Source of the DNA: Gnetum montanum
Lineage: Eukaryota; Streptophyta; Gnetopsida; Gnetales; Gnetaceae
Direction of reading: 5' to 3'
NCBI GenBank assembly: GCA_015680685.1
Contig: MNCI01005986.1
Coordinates: 148,652-212,651 of the forward strand
DNA length: 64,000 nt
The position numbers and the translations under genes are program-made. Shown here in pieces: positions 56,101 through 62,679 of the stretch. The notes under the pieces are model-generated. The model was not told the origin of the DNA, ran no database searches, and saw only the letters and a list, made by a program, of their open reading frames with translations. Within the stretch, counting starts at the first letter, position 1. Each line of letters opens with the position of its first letter.

Positions 56101-57880
56101 ATCCTTTTCCTTTCACCCTGAAAAAGCACATGGCATGAACATTGAGCAGCAAAAGTACAGGGACAATATATACCAGGCTTTCCAACAAGCTATGAACTTT
56201 ATCAATTCTGAAGAGGTACATGGCATCGTTGATATGGTTCATGGGTAGGAAAAGCCCATATGTGTTTGTAAATCTTTGCCCTTTCCTTGATGGCTTCTCG
56301 TTTCTATCGTTTTGTCAAAAACCTCTGTTGCCAGTTTTTAAGTGTTATCAAGAATCATGGTCACGAAATGGGATCCCGTTTTGATTCCACATTTTGTCTA
56401 AAAGTTTTGCTTGTCTATTTGATGGTTCTAGTCAGGTTCAAGGAGACTTCTCCCCTATACTATTGATTTTTGTCTGTTTCAGAGGGGTTCCTCTCCCCCC
56501 ACTTCTAATGTATATTTCTATATTATAATAAATTCCCAACCTTTTCCCCAAACCCAAAAGAAATGATTAAGTACTGATAGAAGCCTTCTATTTATGTTTT
56601 TAAAAATTGATTATAGAAATAAAGAAAACATTAGCATACTTTTAATGGACATAATAGCAGACGCAACAACAAAAAATAGAAAAAAAAAACATACATATTA
56701 TAGAATAATGGTTCCATCTACAATTTGCTAAACGAGCAAAACAAAATGACTGCTATTGATATTAAAATTATATAATAAACAGTAAAAATAATGCAAAAGA
56801 ATAAAAAGAAATGCTACGTTGAGAAAAAAAACAGGATGAAAATTTAAAAAAAAAAAAACCTTTTCTGCATCTGCATCTCCTGTAGTGACTTTGAAACGTC
56901 CCTTCTGTTCCACAACAGGTGCCTTTAACTTCTGGTTGCTATCCTGTCCCTCTGAAGAAAAATAAATAACATATTCCATACTTTGTTTCTAGCCATGCTT
57001 TCAAAAGCCAAAAGAAAAAGAGCTAAGATTTTAAAATATGAAAACAAAAATGCATGGTACCTAGTATGCCTATTGAGCTAGATCGCCTCAAGTTTTCCAT
57101 GGATGAATACCCATTTAAATCATTGTCATTCATAAGCTTCTCACGATCACTGTAATACATATAAGTACATCATGTGTCAACATTAAACATCATCAAAGAA
57201 AAAATCTATGCATACGGGAAAATTTTTCATGAAAGATTTTATAGAATTACAGACCATACGAAAGTACACTTAGAAATAAGAAAACTCTAGATATTTCAAA
57301 GATATATATTACATTGTGCAGTGTGAATTCTAATGACTTGTTCTCTCATAGGAAATACCTCATATTTTGCATCAAAATAATAACAAACATATTATATTGG
57401 TACAGAGCTATCAAGAAATTAACCTAATAACATTTTTTATGTTATGTTATAATTTATTTTTTCATGATATTTCATAACATCCGACTAAAATGGTAAAATT
57501 CCAGAGATCACCTTGATAATATCAATGGGTAGTGAATCAAGATATAACATGTCAATATGAATATACCATCAAAATCTAAAACACATCGTTACAGTAGTCA
57601 CAAATGAATGAACAAAGCTTTTGTCAACAGTCCGAATTTTTTTTTTCTTTTTTTGAGAAAAAAACTGCAAAATTTAGAGTTGCACAACTCGTTTACATGT
57701 ATAGAAGAAAATGCAACGTAAGTCCGATGTCTAGTCATTCCAATATTCCCATGCAGATATAAGATAAATGCAAGCAAAAGATAAATGCTTATGACATCCT
57801 ACAAGTCACACAGTTTGCTCCTAACAGATCCATTAAATGCTTTAGAATGGCTACTATCTGATGACAATAGAGTCCAGTAC
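32030..57880 (-). CDS. Host gene, 3' portion; C-terminus resembling plant SPAK/OSR1 (FRAY2-like) Ser/Thr kinases
   Basis: Seven exons joined by GT-AG introns read in one continuous frame to a TAG stop at 32,030-32,032: 57,149-57,061; 56,951-56,860; 34,232-34,119; 34,033-33,982; 33,883-33,822; 32,410-32,349; 32,248-32,197; then 32,110-32,030 as the last (eighth segment including stop). A probable further exon is 57,880-57,812. The phases agree at every junction. The product contains [46 protein letters not shown] and a coiled coil [20 protein letters not shown] to RNMQLEKELK. The KGRFKVT motif followed by the QRD-x-L segment and RERELxxxxxEL coil is, from memory, the layout of plant germinal-centre-type SPAK/OSR1 kinases. 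The kinase domain would lie beyond 64,000. The family call is moderate; the gene itself is strongly supported. Introns carry all the transposons of the right half. Confidence 0.75.
32197..32248 (-). CDS. Host gene exon (coiled coil, part 2)
   Basis: 52 nt between TATAATTTCAG and GTCCAATT. Encodes [17 protein letters not shown] in phase. Confidence 0.9.
32349..32410 (-). CDS. Host gene exon (coiled coil, part 1)
   Basis: 62 nt between TCTTAATGCAG and GTTCCAAAT. Encodes [20 protein letters not shown] plus two bases that complete Arg. Strong heptad-like E/L/R pattern. Confidence 0.9.
32640..33385 (-). mobile_element. Solo LTR in an intron of the host gene
   Basis: 746 bp, TGATGAG...ACATCA, flanked by a perfect 5-bp target duplication GTAAG (32,635-32,639 and 33,386-33,390). 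On the minus strand it has a TATA box (AAAAGATATAAATAG near 32,985) and upstream of it at least seven copies of the near-palindrome AGATGTCT/GGACATCT between 33,050 and 33,200. It lies in the intron 32,411-33,821 in the same sense as the gene. Confidence 0.85.
33822..33883 (-). CDS. Host gene exon ([11 protein letters not shown])
   Basis: 62 nt between TTTCATGCAG and GTGTGTAAT. Two bases complete Gly from the previous exon, then 20 codons including [20 protein letters not shown]. The donor is non-optimal. The following intron (32,411-33,821) holds a solo LTR. Confidence 0.75.
33982..34033 (-). CDS. Host gene exon ([10 protein letters not shown])
   Basis: 52 nt between ATTACCACAG and GTATGAAAG; 17 codons plus one base. 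Encodes [17 protein letters not shown]. Confidence 0.9.
34119..34232 (-). CDS. Host gene exon ([17 protein letters not shown])
   Basis: 114 nt, exactly 38 codons, between AAATGCTTCAG and a consensus donor GTAAGT. Ser-rich start, then the FSILPFMQ segment. It joins in phase 0 to the next exon to give NDTQRDQLMKL. Confidence 0.9.
34233..34440. other. Start of the 22.6-kb intron
   Basis: Ordinary intron sequence between the exon at 34,119 and the LINE fragment at 34,440. No repeat or RNA seen. Confidence 0.5.
34440..35160 (-). mobile_element. 3' fragment of an L2/CR1-like LINE in the host intron
   Basis: The minus strand encodes, with a few stops, [44 protein letters not shown] and [22 protein letters not shown]...CPTFKHIRY. 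This is the C-terminal Cys/His module (RLCxxC...EDExHxLxxCPxY) of L2/CR1-like LINEs. It corresponds to 11.1-11.4 kb of LINE-2a. No polymerase part is present, as expected of a 5'-truncated copy. Confidence 0.7.
35640..36600 (+). pseudogene. LINE-J copy 1 ORF1 remnant
   Basis: Contains [19 protein letters not shown] and [17 protein letters not shown] (near 35,960-36,080), matching FLQRVARFFGEFITFNKV and MGFAHFYVWQALSPRDL in the sister copy at 58.88 kb. A knuckle-like [13 protein letters not shown] follows near 36,210. This is the DUF4283-type ORF1 protein of plant LINEs. Broken by stops. Confidence 0.7.
36878..37660 (+). pseudogene. LINE-J copy 1 endonuclease remnant
   Basis: Starts [13 protein letters not shown] (36,878), continues with [14 protein letters not shown] (Q-E-T site reads ENQT) and ends with [20 protein letters not shown] (near 37,380), RVWVSS and [12 protein letters not shown]. 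The terminal S-D-H motif is read as S-N-Y. Several breaks. Confidence 0.75.
37936..38817 (+). mobile_element. Probable solo LTR inside LINE-J copy 1
   Basis: The LINE frame runs through [16 protein letters not shown] (near 37,900) and resumes with [16 protein letters not shown] (near 38,818). The sequence between starts TGTCATGCCCC, a typical LTR start, and has a TATA-like GACTATAAATATGTGG near 38,160. The flanks TAGTG (37,931) and AAGTG/AGTGG (about 38,817) give an imperfect target duplication, so the right end is uncertain by a few bases. Confidence 0.55.
38818..40128 (+). pseudogene. LINE-J copy 1 reverse transcriptase remnant
   Basis: Motifs: [12 protein letters not shown] (near 38,960), [14 protein letters not shown] (near 39,147), [20 protein letters not shown] (39,375), [13 protein letters not shown], then [12 protein letters not shown] (near 39,676), with the catalytic DD kept as VDD. 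Frameshifted elsewhere. The frame ends at the LTR insertion. Confidence 0.8.
40131..41023 (+). repeat. Left LTR of element D
   Basis: 893 bp, TGTAGGGATACC to CTAGTCTAGCA. The first third (40,195-40,450) carries about ten AGATGTCT/AGACATCT/AGACGTCT words on both strands. A likely poly(A) region is at CTAATAAATTAATTGAAG (40,908). The right copy is easily aligned on both sides of element C. Confidence 0.85.
41027..41040 (+). other. Primer-binding site of element D, tRNA-iMet type
   Basis: CGGTATTGGAGCC three to four bases after the LTR end, against the canonical TGGTATCAGAGCC. The differences are few and mostly transitions. Confidence 0.6.
41117..42310 (+). pseudogene. gag of element D
   Basis: Starts at ATG 41,117 ([19 protein letters not shown]), with a coiled-coil start. 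Then the Retrotrans_gag core: [53 protein letters not shown], a stop, [16 protein letters not shown] and [20 protein letters not shown]. After this come [20 protein letters not shown] and a Lys-rich stretch. No CCHC knuckle is readable. Two or three stops and one frameshift separate the parts. Confidence 0.8.
42366..42780 (+). pseudogene. Aspartic protease of element D
   Basis: The active site reads [17 protein letters not shown] (near 42,450), where the family has DSG; Ser is changed to Gly. It is followed by [12 protein letters not shown] and, in a shifted frame, [20 protein letters not shown] (near 42,645), the counterpart of the GRPWQYD segment. Probably inactive. Confidence 0.7.
42850..44090 (+). 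CDS. Acidic region of unknown function in element D, in place of RT/RNase H/IN core
   Basis: This stretch stands where reverse transcriptase should be, but shows none of its motifs. Readable segments are [20 protein letters not shown] (resembling the short linker before the polymerase), a Ser/Lys-rich part (42,960-43,260), then an Asp/Glu-rich part: [19 protein letters not shown] (near 43,420), [14 protein letters not shown], and [37 protein letters not shown] and [17 protein letters not shown] (43,706-44,002). The Cys pairs suggest a possible metal site. After correction of one stop and the 46-bp duplication the frame runs into the integrase tail. I do not recognise the protein. Confidence 0.5.
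43995..44088 (+). other. 46-bp direct duplication around a single N
   Basis: AGGAGTAGCATGAAGG...GATGAAAG occupies 43,995-44,040 and 44,043-44,088, with N at 44,041. Identical copies on both sides of an N are what unmerged overlapping contig ends produce. Confidence 0.85.
44126..44700 (+). pseudogene. Integrase C-terminus and chromodomain of element D
   Basis: Reads [58 protein letters not shown] and [14 protein letters not shown]: the C-terminal module of chromovirus integrases. Then [20 protein letters not shown] (near 44,603), a chromodomain-like tail with the YLIxWKxxS pattern. In autonomous relatives the chromodomain directs integration to heterochromatin. The catalytic DDE core and zinc domain that should precede it are missing. 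Confidence 0.8.
44746..45241 (+). repeat. Right LTR of element D, first part
   Basis: Starts TGTAGGGACACC after a purine-rich GGTGTGAGAGC (candidate polypurine tract). It carries many AGATGTCT words and a local duplication of GATTGATAGGAGATG (near 44,858 and 44,890). It ends at GAAAT, where element C inserted, and is longer than the matching part of the left LTR. Confidence 0.8.
45242..47962 (+). repeat. Left LTR of element C (2.7 kb)
   Basis: Long LTR with poly-T (45,937-45,948), an internal 1.6-kb segment absent from the right LTR (about 45,949-47,546), and a branch-point/acceptor-like TACTAACTTTATTTCATTGCAG (split here as TACTAAC then TTTATTTCATTGCAG, 47,546-47,567). Confidence 0.85.
47966..47977 (+). 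other. Primer-binding site of element C
   Basis: TGGTATCGGAGC, one change from the initiator-tRNA-Met complement TGGTATCAGAGC, three bases after the LTR end. Confidence 0.9.
48051..49110 (+). pseudogene. gag of element C
   Basis: The core reads [52 protein letters not shown] and [20 protein letters not shown] (48,300-48,560). It ends with a CCHC knuckle, [15 protein letters not shown] (near 49,005, in a shifted frame). The longest open stretch is 186 codons (48,099-48,659). Gag forms the virus-like particle and packages the RNA. Confidence 0.85.
49200..49530 (+). pseudogene. Protease of element C
   Basis: [15 protein letters not shown] (near 49,236) is the active-site region; the family has DSG, here DLG. 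It is followed by the downstream segment [14 protein letters not shown] (near 49,440), the usual GMDWL motif. Inactive by the Ser-to-Leu change. Confidence 0.8.
49690..51080 (+). pseudogene. Reverse transcriptase and RNase H of element C
   Basis: Motifs: [71 protein letters not shown] and [17 protein letters not shown]. At the catalytic site (near 50,235-50,260) FVYI is followed directly by LL; the two Asp residues are lost in a small deletion that also shifts the frame. After it come [33 protein letters not shown] and RNase H ([49 protein letters not shown]). Confidence 0.9.
51170..52460 (+). pseudogene. Integrase with chromodomain-like tail of element C
   Basis: Zinc domain ([30 protein letters not shown]), catalytic core ([65 protein letters not shown]) and C-terminus ([36 protein letters not shown]). 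The tail [17 protein letters not shown], then [18 protein letters not shown] is a chromodomain-like end as in Tekay/Del elements. At least ten stops, several of them TAG for Gln. Confidence 0.85.
52461..52473 (+). other. Polypurine tract of element C
   Basis: AAGGAGGCAAGAG immediately before the LTR start TGTTACACC. Confidence 0.75.
52474..53598 (+). repeat. Right LTR of element C (1.1 kb)
   Basis: Matches the left LTR up to the poly-T near 53,171 and again from ACTAACTTTATTTCATTACAG (53,183), with about 1.6 kb missing between. Ends GGTGTTACA. Confidence 0.9.
53599..54123 (+). repeat. Right LTR of element D, second part
   Basis: Continues the element D LTR from AACATTTGAAGAGCC to GAACCTACTCCA, matching 40,497-41,023 of the left LTR, including AGCAAGAGAGGGTGTG and the poly(A)-like CTAATAAATTAATTAAAG. 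Confidence 0.9.
54780..55400 (+). pseudogene. LINE-J copy 1: domain with GITL-x4-PDC motif
   Basis: Reading with stops: [19 protein letters not shown] (near 54,790), [26 protein letters not shown]-x-LTKK, then [13 protein letters not shown] and [11 protein letters not shown] (to about 55,240). The sister copy at 62.68-63.14 kb has TAMGITLTYDPDCMAF, MVECCGWDLVLPQL, FFTN, FQGVEITLIE and the CTSCS-x-NAC end in the same order. The domain follows the reverse transcriptase zinc region. I do not recognise it; RNase H motifs are not apparent. Confidence 0.6.
55600..56250 (+). pseudogene. LINE-J copy 1: coiled coil plus J-domain-like C-terminus
   Basis: A charged coiled coil ([49 protein letters not shown]) runs from 55,670 to about 55,990 and is followed by [54 protein letters not shown] and [14 protein letters not shown] to a TAG at about 56,246. 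It aligns with a J-domain: GxxKNxS-x-x-EL, an amphipathic helix, HPEK for HPDK, then a charged helix with the IYQAF core. J-domains stimulate Hsp70. HPE instead of HPD may mean loss of that activity. Three in-frame stops occur before the J-like part. Confidence 0.65.
56566..56859. other. Remainder of the 22.6-kb host intron
   Basis: AT-rich intron sequence between the LINE tail and the host exon at 56,860. Nothing else recognised. Confidence 0.5.
56860..56951 (-). CDS. Host gene exon (KGRFKVT motif)
   Basis: 92 nt between TTTTTCTTCAG and GTTTTTTT. It encodes [14 protein letters not shown] and ends in phase 0 at AEK. The following intron (34,233-56,859) is about 22.6 kb and holds two LINE families and two nested LTR elements. 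Confidence 0.85.
57061..57149 (-). CDS. Host gene exon (DREKLMND...SSSIGIL)
   Basis: 89 nt between TGTATTACAG and GTACCATGC. It is open in one frame and ends in phase 1, which matches the next exon (G + AG = Glu). It has a basic/Ser-rich motif RRSSSIG, a plausible phosphorylation site. Confidence 0.8.
57812..57880 (-). CDS. Probable exon of the host gene
   Basis: 69 nt, acceptor TTTTTATTAG before G-TAC-TGG and donor ACT|GTGTGA. The frame gives [17 protein letters not shown], and the two leftover bases CT complete Leu with the first T of the next exon, so the phase fits DREKLMND. The donor is weak, and a partial copy of the exon lies just upstream, so this is less certain than the others. Confidence 0.5.
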
Positions 57881-57938
57881 CTAATAAAAAATAGTCTCAG
57901 TTTCATTAAATGCTTTGAAATGACTGCTATCTGATGAC
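57831..57938 (-). repeat. Partial exon duplication
   Basis: CATTAAATGCTTTAGAATGG (57,831) and the diverged CATTAAATGCTTTGAAATGA (57,904), both followed by C-x-x-CTATCTGATGAC, give a period of 73 bp. The first lies in the probable exon 57,812-57,880; the second lies just upstream of its acceptor site. Confidence 0.7.
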
Positions 57939-58104
57939 CATGACTCAGTGAGATGTCCCATTCTAAAAACTTAGTGAAATAGTTATATATGACCATCATT
58001 TCTTAATAACATATCTGAAATGCATATACATTTCATGCATAAAACAAATTCAAGTAGGGTAAGGGCTGACTCTTCGTATACACCTAGAAACCACATTAAT
58101 TTTT

Positions 58105-58270
58105 GAACTAAAAGATGAAGAAACTATAGAATCTTGTTGATTTTTGAACAATATACAAGTAAAGCAAGGCTGTCCTATTTCACTAATATTGTTTAACATT
58201 TTTATTTGTCCTCTTTCACCAACATTGTTCAGCATTTTTATTAATAAACTAAAAGAGTGGATTAACAAGT
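58105..58270 (+). mobile_element. Reverse transcriptase fragment of an L2/CR1-like LINE with an in-frame duplication
   Basis: Reads NNIQVKQGCPISLILFNIFI, then CPLSPTLFSIFINKLKEWIN. The QGCPLSPTLFxIFIxxL motif is that of L2/CR1-like polymerases (compare FFGIFIDEMHEWLY in LINE-2a). A 36-bp unit is repeated in tandem (58,171 and 58,207), duplicating 12 residues in frame. Confidence 0.65.
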
Positions 58271-58299
58271 ACCTGCAAAGAGTCAGGGGAAGAGATAGG

Positions 58300-58371
58300 A
58301 GGGAATGGGTAGGGTGCAAACGGAGGGAATGGGCAAGGTGCAAATGGAGGGAATGGGCAAGGTACGAACAG
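58300..58371 (+). repeat. 24-bp minisatellite, three units
   Basis: AGGGAATGGGTAGGGTGCAA at 58,300, then AGGGAATGGGCAAGGTGCAA at 58,324 and AGGGAATGGGCAAGGTACGA at 58,348, each completed by four more bases. It lies in the 5' leader of LINE-J copy 2. Confidence 0.85.
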
Positions 58372-58639
58372 AGATGGTGTTGTGGGGGTGTCTGTGCAGC
58401 CTGGTACGTAGGCGGCTGGCCTCAAGGGCCCCGGCCTGGAGGGATACGTTACTGAGGGGTCTAGGGTGGCAGACGAGGACATCGAGAAATGCTCCCGCTC
58501 AGACAATGTCATGCACCTCCGTGTCAGTGGACCACCAATGGAGGGGGTGCGGACTATGGAACATAGCCTAATAGGGCACTTTGTGTCCTCTAGAGCCCAT
58601 CCCCAGATGGACCTCACCTGACGGTGGACGAAGGAGGTG

Positions 58640-59400
58640 TAGGGGGTCAATGCAGTTGACATATGAAGCCTGTCGAAGACCTGCTTCTTTTCATATTTCA
58701 GTGGAGGGAAGATTGCAGTACGGTCCTTCAAGGCAGACCATGGTTCCATGGTGCTAGAGGGCTCACTCTAACACACTGGTGGCCGGGGGTGCATAGAGAG
58801 CTAGACCTACTCACTTGTGCGCTAGTGTGGGTGCACGTCTCCGGGATCCCATGGGAAATGTGGAGCCTTGACTTCCTACAACGTGTTGCAAGATTTTTTG
58901 GGGAGTTCATCACCTTCAACAAGGTGATGCAATTGATGGAATGAATGGGTTTTGCCCATTTCTACGTGTGGCAGGCCTTATCCCCGAGGGACTTAGTTAG
59001 GGAAGTTGTGCTCGAACTCCCTTGCAACAAGGAATGGCTTAAGGCAAAGTTCAAAAATCTAGAGACCGAGCTGTCGATGGGGAAAGCGCCTACCCCAAAG
59101 GGGGATGCTCCCTTTGTGGGAAGAACGGCCACTATGAGCTTGACTATAGGGTTCAAAGTGTGGGGGTGCGCTTGGTGCTGGCTGAGGCATGTGGGCTGGG
59201 TGTGGGCAGGGGTTGGGCAGTCATGGGGTGTAAGGGGTAGATGTTGGCGTCGCATCATCCCCCTTGGGCCTCCCTGCAGTTGTAGGAGGAGGCACGTTGC
59301 TCATCTCCGGTTTCCCCGGCCCTCAATTACACCAACCATGCTAGGGATCGAGCTTCCCCCGCTTGGTGACTGGGTTCATGTGGTCTAGGGGAGCTCAAAG
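58640..59400 (+). pseudogene. LINE-J copy 2 ORF1 (DUF4283-type)
   Basis: Reads DLLLFIFQWREDCSTVLQGR, PWFHGARGLTLTHWWPG, LDLLTCALVWVHVSGIPWEM, FLQRVARFFGEFITFNKV, one stop, then MGFAHFYVWQALSPRDLVRE. The GRPWF...L-x-L-x-x-W-x-P pattern followed by VWVxxxGxPxE is the DUF4283 signature of plant LINE ORF1. The following zinc knuckle is decayed. Confidence 0.8.
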
Positions 59401-59589
59401 CTGCAAAAACACAAGGAGGCCTGCCTGCAATCGAACAACTCCGGGTGCATTCCGGTGTCACCGACGGGGGGCCGGCCTAGCCACCCCTCTGAGACTCTGA
59501 TGCGGGGATAAGCAAACAAAGTGGAGTATTGATTTGGGGCTATACCAAACCCTACGAGAGGTCTACTAGCAATGCTCGATTGGTCACGC

Positions 59590-60330
59590 ATGAAGCCACT
59601 TCTTGTCGAATGGTAGGGGACAGGGAATGCCCTATAAAAGAAATACTCTGCAACAAATTGTTCGCATTGAGGATTGTGACATTGTGTGCCTGGACGAAAC
59701 CCAACTGCAGGTGGCAGAGGCCTTTCACTTGCAATGGGACGGATGGAAAGTGCACATGAGGCCCTACGTGGGGCAGGCAGGAGGCATAGCCATCCTAGCA
59801 TGTTTTGAAATTTTGTTGGTTGACTCGTTGCAATGGGGCGTAACTATCTACATTCCCTCCCTATAGCTATGGTTGACCAACTTCTATGGGGCCCAAGCTT
59901 GGGAGTTGCAGTTGTTGGAGTTGCAGTGGGTGGTGGAACTAGCGCCAGATCTCTGGGCATGGCCCATTGTTGGGTATTTCAACCAGTGGCTCCACTCCTA
60001 GGAAAAATCAGGGGAAGGCTACTCTTGCCCCCTGGGGCCTAGGAGTTTCAAAACTTCTTGTCGTCTTACTCACAGGTTGACCTGGAGATTGAGAATTGTC
60101 AATTCACATGGAGCAATAGGCAAAAACAAGCCAACCACATCCTCTCTAGAATTGATCAGGTTTGGATCAGCTCAAAGCTCCTGTTGCGGCTAGCTGCGCA
60201 GGTCACAGAACAAGAGCAGGTTGCCTCGGATCACCAATCGCTCATTTGTTGTCTTGGACCTCCGAGGAGGCGGGCTCCTTGGTCATTTCATTTTAAGGTA
60301 ACTTGGTTGCTCAAGGCCTAGTTGCGCCCA
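59590..60330 (+). pseudogene. LINE-J copy 2 endonuclease
   Basis: SNGRGQGMPYKRNTLQQIV (59,606), CDIVCLDETQLQVAEAF (catalytic Q-E-T reads D-E-T), GWKVHMRPYVGQAGGIAILA, then IENCQFTWSNRQKQAN (near 60,085), LSRIDQVWIS and ASDHQSLICCL (SDH motif kept). Frameshifts in the middle. Confidence 0.8.
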
Positions 60331-60779
60331 TTGCTCAAAGACATCTAGGCCAGGTGGACCCTAGGAACTTTCTTTGAGAGGGGCTCTTTCACCTAAAGTG
60401 AGCTATCAAGGTCATGCATGTGGAGGAAAAGTTTTCATTCCAAATAGGCCGTACAAACCTTAAATCTAGACTAGCCCAAGTGCAACACTAATAAGAGGCA
60501 AGGGAGGACCTGCATGACAAGGACCATAACATTTTGATGTAGCTGCAAGCACTTGATTTAGAAGAGGAAATCTATTGGAAACAACGATCGTGGATTAGGT
60601 GGCTCAAGGAAGGGGACAAATAAACAAAATTCCTTTTTGCTGCCACCAAGCCTCGTGGGTGGAGCCAACAACAAGTGTTGATGACCAACGTAGGGGCCTT
60701 GGTTGATGATCCGAAGGATGTTGCCCAAGAGTTTGCAACATATTGGAGGGTGATCTAGGAAAAATGGCCCACAACACCA

Positions 60780-61730
60780 GTGTCAATGCAGGTTCCACGA
60801 GTGCTGGAGGAAGACGACAACACTTGCTTGTTGAACCCATTTACCTGGCAGGAGTTGAAAGAGACTATTGGGTCTATGCTTGGAGGGAAGGCACCTAGGC
60901 TTGATGGTTGGAGCCTTGAATTCCTCAAGGAATTTTTCGATATTGTGGGGCTCAATGTTCTCAACTCTTTTAATATGATGCTAACCAAGCAACAGATCTG
61001 TCGAGAGATTAACTACTCTTGAATTCTCTGCATTCCCAAATGTGTTGATGCCTCTTCTCTGACTCATTTCCAACCCAAAGGGGTATGTAACATGTTGATC
61101 TAAATTTTCTCCAAGATGCTCGTGCAGAGGATGGTCCCCATCATGCCCAAGCTTGTCAAGGATCACCAGACGGGGTTCATTCAAGGGTGGACCCTGTAAG
61201 ACCAAGTGCTCCTTGTGTAGGACCTCCTTCACTCCTTGTATTGCTTGAAATTTCCTACACTGTGCCTCAAGTTAGACATCGCAAAGGCATATGATACAGT
61301 CAGTTGGGAGGCACTTACCACCATTATGATGTAGAAAGGGTTTGATCTAGAATTCATCCAATTATGTGTTCACCTACAATCGTCAACCGTGTTCTCCTTC
61401 ACCGTGGGGGGCAAGGGGGGCAGTTGTTGGGTCTCTCGCCCCCCAAAAGGGGATTGCGGCAGGGGGACCCTCTTTTGCCTTTGCTTTTTATCATCGCTAT
61501 AGACCTACTGAAGTACTATTGCAAGGCTGCAGGGGTGGGGGACCTGAGGATTACTGAGGTGGAGTGTCTGGTTGAACACTATGCTGATGACACAATGCTG
61601 ATCAATCTAGCTAGGGTCGCACAAGTGCGATGTATTAACCAGGCGCTTACGTGGATGGCAGATGAGCTGGGCCTAGTGATAAACCATGAGAAGTCATCTG
61701 CGCACTTCCTTAATGTGGACGCATAGGTTA
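60780..61730 (+). pseudogene. LINE-J copy 2 reverse transcriptase
   Basis: WQELKETIGSMLGGKAPRLD (60,850), [49 protein letters not shown] (61,270), LRQGDPLLPLLFIIAIDLL (61,450) and EHYADDTMLINLA (61,575), with the catalytic YADD intact, then LTWMADELGLVINHEKSS. Stops interrupt at about 61,020, 61,100, 61,198 and 61,333. It is the best-preserved polymerase in the window but still inactive. Confidence 0.9.
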
Positions 61731-61999
61731 AGGGTTGAGTCACGCAACTTTCGGGCTTCCCTTCTAGGATGGCTCAAGACTCCTATCTGGGCATTCTGCT
61801 CTTTGCTTGGGGACACTGTGCGGCTTGGGAACGATCCTAGCAAAAATCAAAAGTCCAATGGGACATTGGGCGAACCGATTTCTTACCCGACAAGGATAGA
61901 TGGTGTTGGCATCGGGGGTGCTTGTGGCAATGACACGCTTTGTGGCCGCTGTCGCCACCCCTCCGTGGGCCATGATCTAGGCCATTAATCAACACATTC

Positions 62000-62650
62000 A
62001 TAATTTCATGTGGTCGGGCGGTAGAGGGGGATGCAAACTACACTTAGCTAGGTGGGATCAGATCGCACACCCTCAGGCCGCAGGGGGCCTAGGCATCTCC
62101 AGGTTTGAGGACGAAATGACACTTGGACAGCAACACCTGCTTTTATGTTTCACTCGCCAAGGTGCAAAGACAGCCCAGTGGATGCGAATAATGAATGGCA
62201 AGTACGTCAAGTGGTAGATGAGGGCACACAATTTGAGACTAGTGAACATTTTGCACCCATGTGTAATGCATGCAGCAATGGGGGTGGTTGGATTTTGAGC
62301 CGCACCAGCTTTTATCTTCTATCTACCCCACGGTGCCAGGATGGAAGCAGGTTTGGCAAGGGCAACTACCCAAAAAAATTAAGGTTTTCTTGTGGCTCCT
62401 CAAGAGCAATGCCCTGCTTGTTCAGGCAAGTTTAAGAAGGCACAACCTCAATATCGATTTCACCTACCCTCTCTGCGATCATGCACTTCGTGTTTCAGTG
62501 CCCTTACATGCATGCCACATGGCACACAACGAGATGGCTTCCCTCTCTACCACTCTCAAGAAACTCCAGGGCCACATTACTTTTATGGGAGGCTTGGAAA
62601 GCCTGGAATCATAAAGTCCTTCACCAACACCACTTGCCCCCACCCTGTGC
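62000..62650 (+). pseudogene. LINE-J copy 2 post-polymerase region with zinc motif
   Basis: SGGRGGCKLHLARWDQI and AAGGLGISRFEDEMTLGQQH (62,020-62,130), then KIKVFLWLLKSNALLVQAS (near 62,375), PLCDHAL and a frameshifted HFVFQCPYMHATW (62,480), the Cys/His zf-RVT module. Confidence 0.8.
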
Positions 62651-62679
62651 AGGTGGTTTCATAGGCTAAAAGAGCATGG

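Larger units (their letters stand above)
54125..56565 (+). mobile_element. 3' third of LINE-J copy 1
   Basis: Continues the LINE broken at 40,128: [22 protein letters not shown], then [20 protein letters not shown] (54,180-54,320), [14 protein letters not shown] (near 54,475), the zinc-motif position, then the extension described separately, and a 3' tail with ATAATAAATTCCC before 56,565. Confidence 0.85.

Noticed and set aside
58249-58749. A 166-codon minus-strand frame with PCPFPPFA repeats
   Set aside because: It is antisense to the LINE ORF1 leader; the repeats are the 24-bp minisatellite read backwards.
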